Part shown: piece after piece, positions 54,904 to 64,000 of the stretch
How the letters are laid out: each line of letters begins with the position of its first letter
Position numbering within the stretch: position 1 is the stretch's first letter
Assembly (NCBI GenBank): GCA_029204045.2
Contig: CM055069.1
Location: forward strand, 25,090,825-25,154,824
DNA: 64,000 bases
Origin: Tillandsia leiboldiana
Lineage: Eukaryota; Streptophyta; Magnoliopsida; Poales; Bromeliaceae
Direction of reading: 5' to 3'
Notes under the pieces: generated by a model
What the model saw: the letters and a program-made list of their open reading frames with translations, nothing else
Databases searched by the model: none
What the model was told of the DNA's origin: nothing
Position numbers and translations under genes: made by a program

Positions 54904-55947
54904 CCACATGTTGTGGATGCTTGATAGTATTTTTTTTGGAAAAATCTTTAGATGAAGCATTTGGAGATTCATTTTTAAAGTTCTTATATTTTGAGCAATC
55001 TCCTCGTTGGTATAAGGTGGGATAGTTAAAAGATGCTCAAAAAGCCACCCTTAGGTATTTTAGTGCATATCTCAATTTTGAAAGGGTAGAAATCAAATTG
55101 ATGTCATTTGGAAATCTCTGTAAGTCATCTTTGTAAATCCGTTACATCTTGATAGAGTTTGGATCTCTAGATTATTTTTGATGACTTATGTTTGACGTAT
55201 ATAATATGAAAAACGGTTTATAATGTTTTATCTTTGTTTTTCAAGATTTCGGAGTAAATCTTTTTAATTTTTGTAAAATTAATTGGATTGAATGACATCT
55301 ATGTGATCTCATATTATTTTCAAGCACTTAAATTGTTTTCTTGATGGAATACAAATCGGTAATTCAAATATTTCAAAATCTGGATTTGTTTCAAAAAATT
55401 ATTTGATTTTTGCTTTCGACTACCGGTACGCAATCTGCATTTTTGTTATATACCGGAACTGAGTTTTTATCTCTCTTTCTCTATGAACTAATGCTGTTAG
55501 TGATTTCCTTTTGTCTAGTATGTTCACTGTTTGACAATTTGTGACAAAAAGGGGGAGAAGAGAAATGACGGAGATGAGATCATCGAGATAGGGGGAGACG
55601 GAGATGAGATCATCGAGATAGGGGGAGATATGGAAAATGAGCCGAAAAATAAAAAGAACCAAAAGGACGAATCAAATGTAGGATATAACTTTAATTTCTG
55701 ACAACTGACTTTTGATTTGTTTGGAGTTTTGTTTTGCAGGATCTACATCACTTTAAGACTCCAAGTCCTAAGTCATAGAGTTTGTTCTAAGACTGGTTCA
55801 AATGTAATTTTTATTTATTGGATCTTTCATGCAAAGAAAGTCAATATTTTGGTGATGACATTGAGTTTCAATTTTTTGGTTTAAGATGAGTGTCTTGAGC
55901 GTTTTATGTATTTTTGGGTTTTGTCACGAAATTGCCAAAGGGGAGAT
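54904..55947 (+). mobile_element. Copia 3' non-coding region, second copy
   Basis: Copy of 22427-23471, including the 31-bp tandem duplication (55567-55628) and polypurine tract GCCAAAGGGGAGA. No gene. Confidence 0.8.
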
Positions 55948-56382
55948 TGTTACGGCTTTTTGTGTTGGCATATTTCGTGAGTTGAGTCAGAGTCTTGAAG
56001 TGATCAAATTGTCAATCAGCAATCGAAGACTCAGAGAAAATTCAACAAGAGCTCAAGTTGACACTCAGTGTTTTGAGTCTTGAAGATTGAAGATGAAGAA
56101 TTGTGGATCAATTACATCAATCTCAAGAAGAAAGAATTCAAAAGGATCAGGTATGTTTAACTAAATAATTTTGGTGATCCAAATACTTTCTTATAGTGTA
56201 GAAACACTTGGATGGATTTTTAATCGCATAAAAATCAAAAACTGGATATGGTATATGTTCAGGATCCGGAACAGGGGACTACAGTCCGGACCCCGAACGT
56301 TGGTTGGTTCATGCACAAATCCAGTCCTGAACATCCCTGTTTCGTTCCGGACCCCGAACGTGGATTTTGCTGAAACTGCATG
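55948..56382 (+). mobile_element. Copia 3' LTR fragment, second copy
   Basis: Starts TGTTACGGC, interrupted by A5 after gcatg exactly as at 23902-23906. Confidence 0.85.
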
Positions 56383-58191
56383 TGTAGTGGTCCAGATTTT
56401 CCCATGCAACCTTTCCGATGAATCCACTATGTAGGACACCTAGTTTTGGTGTCTGGCCCATGGTGCATCAAAGGGATTCCCCAGATGGACCCTGTGAGAC
56501 ATTGTTAACTGATTTGGCATCCGGCTGCATTTGCCGAATTTTAGAAAAGGTTTTGGGCCAATCAGAGGTTGGATTTGGATTCAGCGCGGAAAAACGCTTG
56601 AAAACGGCTATTTGCTTGTTAAATTTGGAGTCCGGATGACCAAAAATGGGCTTCCGGAAGTTTTCGGGGATTTTCGGTGCATGGGGGGTGACCGTGGACC
56701 GGCCTGAGCCACGTGGCGGCCTATCATTGGCCGGCTCACGCAGCTCGGTCCACGGGGACGCGCGGCGGTGCATGGACCGTGGGCGGGAGACGCGTGGCGT
56801 GCGCGGAGTGGTTGGCGCACGCGGCGCGGCTCAGCGATTTTGCGCGGCTGCGGTGGACCGGGCGCATGACACGTGGCAGCCTGGCATTGGCGGGCTCACG
56901 AAGGCGCGATCCACGGTGCGTGCGGAGGGAGGCGCCTCGGTACGGAGCGCGCTGCGGCGCCTGACGCGTGGTCGGCCGCACTCGAGTGCGCCACGCGTCG
57001 GCACGCGAGAGGCGGGCCGTACCTACCCCCGCTGACCGCGGGGGGACGCGTGGCGCGCGCCGGAGGCCGTTGCACCGCTGTCCCGTGTTACGTGTACACG
57101 TGGCAGCACCGCAGGCTTTCGGGCGCGTCGGACGGGGAAGCTGCGACCGAATTTTCGGATCCTGGCGCCCGAAAATTGCGCCCGAATCCGGCCCAATGTG
57201 TTTGCGGGCTGGGCCTATATATAGTGGACTTTGGGCTCACCTACCTCTTTTTCTGGGTGGTTTTTCACAGTGTTTCCTTTAGGGATTTTCTTCCTCCACC
57301 TGAGATACATTTCATAAAGCATCCTTGGAATTTTTAGGGGCATGCATCCCGAGGTTCCCACTTTTACGGCGCGGCGCGACGCTATTTCTCCGGCGACCCG
57401 TTTCGTCACAGTTCAGTGCGTGGTCTCCACCGGCTCACTCCAACCTCGGACTTTGGCGATTCTTGCGCCGTTGGACTCTCGACAGGTAGGACTCCAACTT
57501 CTGTGTTTTGAGTTTCCTCGTTTTCCGTGCTGACCTTGGAGTTTCCCGAGCTTCCATTTGACCCATTTGTCTTTTTGGATTTTTGGACAGCGCTGCGGTG
57601 TTTTAGCTGTATCTCGTTGCACAGACGTCGGATCGAGGCGATTCAGGGACATTTTTCATCTTCACTTCACAAGGAATCTCTTGGATTTTTCCCTGAATTT
57701 TTGGGATATTTTACGAAGGTGAAAATCTCCTTTTACTGTAGTTCTTTGTTACAGAATTTCTGTACAGTGTTTGTTGGGGTGTTCCCCTTGCCGAATTTGC
57801 ATCTCAGCGTAGGAAACTCGGATTTGGGCGTCCAGGTACTCGTTTCGACGGGTTCGTCGCGAGGATCGCGACGGTATTTTTCTTGGATTTTTCCAAGTAA
57901 TTTTCGTAGGTAAAAACTGGGCAATTTTGGACTGTGTATTTTGGGACAGATTTTGTGAGGCATTGTGTGATTAAAATATGTATTTTCTTCTGGGGAATTT
58001 TGTGCAGTATTGTAGAGTTGGTTTTGGCCGAGCGTGGACTGCACCTTTGGGGACCAGGATTTAGCGCCGAGGTGGGTACCGTTATCACCTCTTACTTTCG
58101 ATCACCCACTAGGCATACTAAAAGTGTTTCCTATATCTTGTTGAAAGCTGTATCAGTGGAACGAACCTAGCATGCTTGTGTGAAAGTACGG
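56383..58191 (+). mobile_element. LTR A5, left part
   Basis: Starts TGTAGTGGTCCAG; U3, promoter and leader nearly identical to A4, then about 390 bases (57805-58191) lost from A4. Interrupted by the family B solo LTR; tacgg at 58187-58191 is the target duplication. Confidence 0.85.
56710..56890 (+). promoter_or_regulatory. Two exact ERSE-I-like modules and TATA box of A5
   Basis: CACGTG-N10-ATTGG at 56710-56730 and 56870-56890; TATATATA follows at 57216-57223. Confidence 0.65.
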
Positions 58192-61100
58192 TGTCACGCC
58201 CCGAGTCCGCCAATTTGTACGGTTCGGGCACGCCAACAGACCCGCCAATCGAGTAAGACCTGTTTCTACCCGAAAGGAACGGTAACATCCATAATAACAC
58301 AACCAGTGTATGCGGAAGCTGTATATCAGAGCACTAAAAATCACTATAAATTTAAAACTTTCATTCAATAACGAATAGTTAATGCGGAAATGAAAGCATA
58401 CAGGAGTGAACCATAAATTAAACTTACTACACTTTACATTTCTGAACTTGCAAATAAAATTATTACATTTCCTTTACATAAATTCCTCACTATACAAGGT
58501 TCACTCAAGAAATACATAAATGGGATACCTCTGCTAGACCCTCTAGGTCACCATGCTGCTGGGCCCTTGCCCCTGTCGTATGCCTCGCTGTCTGCATCTG
58601 ATCCGTCTCGACCGCTGCATCCATTCATGAACCTGTGGGGGGAGTCACCCAAGGGGTGTGAGAACTTCATCTGAGTTCCCAGTGGGTTCAACCACCGAGA
58701 AAAAGTGTCCTACACCACTTGGTCCAGTGGAAGCAATAATAATAGTGCTAGGAAACTAAATCCTCAATATCAAAATGCAGCTATGCAATATAACATATCA
58801 CTACACTATCTGTGTATAACCATCTACCCAGCACTACTCTGTCTAGCCACACTAGGCTGCTAAGCACCAACTCGGCCACTATGCCGCTGAATACAGGGTC
58901 CAACTAACCTGGCCACCTTGGCCACTCTATTTTTCTTTATTCTTTAGATTCTGGTGCTTTAGTTCAAGTTAACCCTCGGAAATTCTTATCCAACGGGCCC
59001 GAGCCCGGTAGTCTTGCTACCATAAGATAAGATTTCTAAGGTTGCCGATAACACCCGCAAGTGTTACCCCCGCCCAACGGGGAACTTGTCATACGGGTCA
59101 CTGCCCGGGAGAGGGACACTGCCCATGGCTCCGACAAGATCTACGTTTCACCCCCGAAGGTACGCCCATTTTATCTTTTTATATTTTCTTTCTTTTCTTT
59201 CTACTTTAGTTCTTAGCCTCTTTGCCTTTGAACACTTGCTTTCCTTTCTTATTCAGGCTTATAGCTCCCTTTTTGCCACTGGCAAATCACTTTCTCTTTT
59301 CTTTGAGCATTTAGCTCCTTGCTTTCACTTTTAGCCATTCGAAAGTATCTCGTCCGACGGGTCACTGCCCAGGGAGTCCTGCTCCACTTGACGAGTCTCA
59401 AATTTGAAGGCGCCAATTACATTTTCTTTATGCTTTTAGCCACTTTTAGCTTGCTTTTAATCTTTGCCTTTTAGCAACAATTTTTTTTTCCTTTTATCCT
59501 AGGTCTTGCCATAAGGATAACTGGAGAGTCTCCTGGACTCTTAAACATTTCTCTTTTATTTCTTTAACTCAAATTGAAGTTAAAGTTATTATGTATTTGC
59601 CCAGACACCCTATGACCTTCTAGGGTTATATTTGATCAACTCTTTAAACTGGGGATCTCATCCCACATTTCTGATTCCTCACTGAATCCTAGAGTTAACT
59701 AAACTCTGTTTTCCTGCTTCACCATTAACTTAGAGTTACACTGACTCTAATTCCATGTTCCACTGTTATCTTAGAATTACATTGACTCTACTTTTCTGTT
59801 TTCCCTTTCATATCTCCACACTTGATCCACCTTTTCCATCATCCTGATTCCTTACTGAATCCTAGAGTCAACTTGACTCTATTTCTTGTCTGTGAGTTTA
59901 AACTCTTCTAGCTCAACTTAGGTTCCCTTTACCTAAGTCCCATGTCATACTTGTCCTAGAGTTCCATGACTCTATGCTGACCTCTAGTTCACCTTAGGTT
60001 TCCTTACCTAAGTTCCATGTCATACTCATCCTAGAGTTCCTTGACTCTATGTTGAACACTAGCTCTCCTTAGGTTCTCTTTACCTAAGTTCCATGTCATA
60101 TACACCCTAGAGTTTTCTGACTCTATGTTGATCACTCTATCCAGTGTCCTTAGGTTATCACCTAAGACCTTGCCACTCATCCTTCCTAGGATAACTCCTA
60201 AGTTGATGTCACTCGTCAAACCCCTAAACTAGGTTTTCTCCTAGTCTTACTACCAACAAGTTCTGTTCCCTTATATCACATGATTCCTAGGGTTGTACCC
60301 TAACATGATCACAGTCATCAAGTAATTACTCATTTCTACGCATGCAATTATTTTCATATCCATCATAAAAATAATATTTATCCTCTAAGTCCTTTTTGCA
60401 CATGAAAATGAATTATCTCCTTTTGGCAACCGACAGTTGCATTTATCATCTGTGTCCATCTACACATACAAATTTATCCCCTATTGTGGATAAATCATAA
60501 ATATCACTTTTTCTCTAAATTTTTCTACACATGCACATATATCATCTGTTATTGGCAACCAACAGTTGCTCTTTTCATCTGTGTTCCTCTAAACATGCAA
60601 TCTTATTCATAATTACCTAACGCCTCTAACAGGCTACTATCATGCTTCGAATCGAAAAGCAAAGGAGCAAGGGGAGAGGTCACCCAATTTCGGCAGAATT
60701 CCCCACCTTGTAGTGTACCCAATTGCTTGTAGACACTTGCAATTGGTCTCCGCGCGATTCCACTTGTCTCCTCGAGCTTGCACGCAAAACGATGCACTTC
60801 TCTCGAGTCTGCACGCAAAACGGTGCACGTCCACCAAACCTGCACGCAAAACGATGCACGTCACTAAAAACCCGCACGCAAAACGGTGCGCATCATTTTA
60901 GTCTGCACGCAAAACGGTGCGCGTTAAATCAACCGGCACGCAAAACGGTGCACGTAACTCGAATCTGCACGCAAAACGGTGCACGGTCTACTGTAGGGTT
61001 GCACGTAAAACGGTGCATGTTTTTCTAACCCTGTACGAAAAATGATGTATAATAATAGAGAGTGCATGCAAAACGATGCGCGACAACACAACCGGCACGC

Positions 61101-62718
61101 AAAACGATGCACGTACCTCAAATCTGCACGCAAAACGGTGCACGTCTTTTCCAACCCTGCACGAGAAACGATGCATAATATTAGGATCGGCACGCAAAAC
61201 GGTGCGCGACAACACGATAGCCACGCAAAACGGTGCACGTACCTCAAATCTGCACGCAAAATGGTGCACGCCTCACTGTTAGGTTGCACGCAAAACGGTG
61301 CACATTTTTCTTGTCCTGCACGCAAATCTATGCAAAATATTAGACTTTGCACGTAAAACGGTGCGCGATAACACAAGTTGCACGCGAAACGGAGCACATA
61401 CCTCAGTTTGGCACGCAAAACGGTGCACTTTTTTCCCAACGTTTTACGCAAAACGGTGCACGTTTTCTGAGTTTGCGTCCAAAACTGCGCATATTTTTCG
61501 AATCCGCACACAAAATGGTGCATTTCTTCCACAACTGGCACGCAAAACGAGGCGCGCCAAAACTGCCCCCGGCAGTCCGCGCGGCAAAACGGCGCAGTAT
61601 AACTTGGTTTCTAACACGCAATATGGTAATGGGGTCAAATCTAAACCCAAAGAAGGCATAAAAATTATGCTAAAAATATCGTGAAAATAACGTTACCTCG
61701 TACAGTCGCGCTGTCCATCGGCTTTTTGGAACGCCTCGTGCGCTCCACGAGATTCATGGCGCGCTCGCTTGCCCCACAAAATCCCCTCTTTTTTTTTTCT
61801 TTTCTTCTCTCTCTATCTCTCTCTCTCTCTCCCTCACTCGAAGCTCGGCTGGACAAAAATGGAAGGAGAAGAGGAAGGGTCTGCGGGGAGGAAGAAGAAG
61901 AAGAAGAAAAGAAAAAGAAAAAAGAGAAGAGAAGGGAGAGGGGGGGGGTGGTGGCCCGTGGACCGGGTCCACGGGTCCCCCCAATGGGGACCCGCCAAAT
62001 GGCGGTTCACCATGAAGGGGGGCGCGCACCGGGTCCAAGCAGCGCCCCCCCACGCCACGTGGCGCGCGTCCTGCGCGCCACGCGGGCGCGCACTAGCGCC
62101 AGGCGCGCCTTGCGCAGCACGCCTCCCTCGCCTCGATCCACGCGTCGCCATCGCCTCCAGATCCATTTTTGTTCCGTTTTCTGTCCATTTTTCGTCCGTT
62201 TCCGTCCAAATTTGACAGGCGGCTTCGTTTCAGCTTAATTTACCACAAAAAAATTTAAATTCTCACTTTTGGCCATTTCTGGGCCACCAAAAGCCCCGCT
62301 GTATCCAGAATCGCTGGCGGACCCCGTTCTCGCAATCCGGATATCCTATCAACCCGAAATTTTTACTGTGGCCTTAAAACATAATTACGAAGCTCCCCAA
62401 ATTTTCTCAGAATTTTGCGACATTGTTGGCGGAGCCCGTTCTCACTATCAGGCATCCGATCAACGCGAAACTTTTTCTGTGGTCTTAAAACATATTTATG
62501 GGGCTCCCGTAATTTCCTCGGAATTTTCCGACACTGTGAATTTTCCACTAAAAATCTGGGCCCCCTTTCTCCAATAAATTTTTAGATCTCTCCATTTTAA
62601 CCCGAATTGGGCCCAACTCTCGTCCAAATGTTCCTTACTTCCCCAACTTTCATAACACTAGTATTTCATACCACCTTTATTTACATTTATTTATGTGCCG
62701 AAAATTCGGTACATTACA
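58192..62718 (-). mobile_element. Complete solo LTR of family B
   Basis: 4,527 bp, minus strand, from TGTAATGTACCG (62718) to GGGGCGTGACA (58192), flanked by direct duplication tacgg (58187-58191, 62719-62723). No primer site or polypurine tract at its edges, so a solo LTR. It defines the family B LTR: hairpin series about 59690-60310, 31-bp array 60779-61556, GC-rich U3 about 61950-62130. Confidence 0.92.
60779..61556. repeat. 31-bp repeat array in family B solo LTR
   Basis: Counterpart of 27314-28090 with the same unit order and scattered base changes. Confidence 0.85.
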
Positions 62719-64000
62719 TACGGTTTGGTCGTTAGCACTTCCATCTTTAGAGGACTAGTTATTGGTGGATTAATATTTCTTGGAAAAGGATTAATCGTCT
62801 AAATCTGTTAGAAATAATCTGCTAAAACTATATTATGCTTTATGTATCATTGGGGGACTTATGCATGTGTATGAATTAACTAATAGCATGTTAGTACTTT
62901 AGATATTCAAACAAGGCATACCGTAATTCATTTAAGATTTAGAACAGTGGGATCATTTTTTTCAAGTAAAGGACTTAGCATGCTTGTATGGTCACCTAGT
63001 TACGCCACCTTTTTCTGCTACACTATCATACTGGAATTGACTTAGGAGAAACCATGTTTTATTCTTTCTCCAGTCACTTAGACATAGGGGATAGTATGCT
63101 CTGTTTCGAGCAGGGACTGGGATAGTGTAGTCAGCTTTGGGGATTTGGGGACAGGCAGGTTTGAGGACAGGGTATTTGCGGCAACCGCGGATTTCGGGCG
63201 GTTGACCGGACAGTTATTAGTGCATCAGATTTGGGGATAGGGGATCGGGACTTCTTTAGTGGATGGGTTTTTCCCACTTAATAAGGGTCTTGATTCAGTC
63301 CTACTATATCAGGTTACTTATGGCTACTTATTTCACTCGTGAGGGTCGCTCCCCTCGAGTGCCACTCTAGAGTGTGTGTGTACTTGTGACCGTGCCGGTC
63401 AAGAGCCGGTCTGTTGCCCTTGGGATGGGACCGTGTCGGTCAGGAACCGGTCTGCATCCCGCAGCTGAGTTGTGAGTTAGTAGGCATAGCAGGCAGTACC
63501 GGTGTTCACCGGTGTCTAGATTGGGTTACCCAGGCAGGCATATGTATACTCTGATGCATGCATTTAGCTACTCTTTTAGCTTATTACTTTAGAGGCATCT
63601 TAGTGGTAGCTTTTATCAGTTGTTATACGTATAGCTCACCACCTTGTTTTATTTTTCCGCCTCTAGTAGTCCTAGTGGGCAGGTCTGAGTTAGAGGTTTA
63701 CCCACTAGGGGAGGCTACCGTTTTTATAGTAGTTCTGACCCCCCACTGTTTTCCCTTTTCTTTTCCCCTTTGTTTTGCAGAGTCCTCTGCGGGAGTTGCG
63801 GTACCCTCTTCCCAGGACCGAGGTAAGAAGATCGCTGATTAGATAGCTGCTTCCCCGGTATCGAGTTAGTACTTTGATGTATCCCCTGTACACTCAGACG
63901 GTTGTATTTTTCCTTTTATTTTGGGTCTGGCTTTAGCCAGCTGGTTGTACTTATTTCGTGAGCTGGGAGAGACAGATGTACGTTTTTGAGAGTTTATTGT
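62719..64000 (+). mobile_element. LTR A5, right part, cut by window end
   Basis: Begins with the target duplication tacgg and continues the A-family body; 62979-63240 matches A2 at 9641-9900, with the CTACACTATC/GATAGTGTAG stem (63018-63027, 63121-63130) and inner TGCTC/GAGCA (63097-63112). 63340-63376 is the conserved hairpin block. A 50-bp unit with GACCGTGNCGGTCA and ACCGGTCTG is duplicated at about 63390-63455. No gene. Confidence 0.8.

Larger units (their letters stand above)
54902..62718 (+). repeat. Duplication copy D2
   Basis: Direct copy of 22425-29258, plus 973 bp absent there. Shows the ancestral state of the family B insertion into LTR A5, with both LTR ends and target duplication. 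Confidence 0.85.

Noticed and set aside
1..64000. tRNA, rRNA or snRNA genes
   Set aside because: Only tRNA-derived signal is the TGGTATCAGAG primer sites; no cloverleaf with A and B boxes was recognised by eye. A tRNAscan-SE or Infernal run would settle it.

Overview
Plant nuclear DNA consisting entirely of transposable elements; I find no host protein gene, rRNA or tRNA gene. Plant origin is inferred from Ty1/copia and Ty3/gypsy chromovirus-type polyproteins, primer-binding sites matching initiator tRNA-Met (TGGTATCAGAG), 3-5 kb LTRs and very deep nesting, as in heterochromatin of a large plant genome. Species is not identifiable.

Layout. (1) 1-2136: giant LTR, family A, minus strand (copy A1), cut by the window edge. 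(2) 2137-14470: Ty1/copia element C1, minus strand: 3' non-coding tail, pol with a 1,050-codon open frame, gag split by a 3,995-bp solo LTR (A2, 6871-10865, TSD ttctc), primer-binding site, then two LTR copies head to tail. (3) 14471-23906: second copia, C2, plus strand, inserted in the C1 LTR; gag is split by solo LTR A3 (17415-21593, TSD gaact) and pol is missing. (4) 23907-25317: LTR A4 inside the C2 3' LTR. (5) 25318-31499: family B element, minus strand (LTR about 4.5 kb, 2.2-kb internal region without pol). (6) 31500-54870: a second family B element, plus strand, inserted at the primer-binding site of the first; its 5' LTR holds a Tekay/Del-like Ty3/gypsy chromovirus (35200-49736, TSD gttga). 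(7) 54902-64000: a direct duplicate of 22425-29258 and beyond: C2 tail, C2 3' LTR, LTR A5, and a complete 4,527-bp solo LTR of family B (58192-62718, TSD tacgg) inside A5. Nesting reads C1 < C2 < A4 < B-minus < B-plus < gypsy.

The gypsy region is not trustworthy as assembled: a 100-N gap at 44225-44324 lies between two contig ends that carry the same roughly 3.3 kb (40922-44224 and 44325-47611), with many single-base losses on both sides. The locus should be read as one gypsy element about 3.4 kb shorter.

Most interesting signals: (a) the U3 promoters of several LTR groups carry repeated CACGTG-N10-ATTGG modules, i.e. CCAAT-N10-CACG, the plant ER-stress response element ERSE-I; (b) the copia LTR leader carries arrays of 5-8 short hairpins with a constant TGGATT loop and different but self-complementary stems; (c) family B LTRs carry two further hairpin arrays, one with AGAGT/ACTCT and CTTAGGT/ACCTAAG stems and one of 25 units of about 31 bp; (d) family A LTRs carry a long-range CTACACTAT/ATAGTGTAG stem enclosing a small hairpin, seen three times. 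These look like structured-RNA or cis-regulatory architecture in giant non-coding LTRs.
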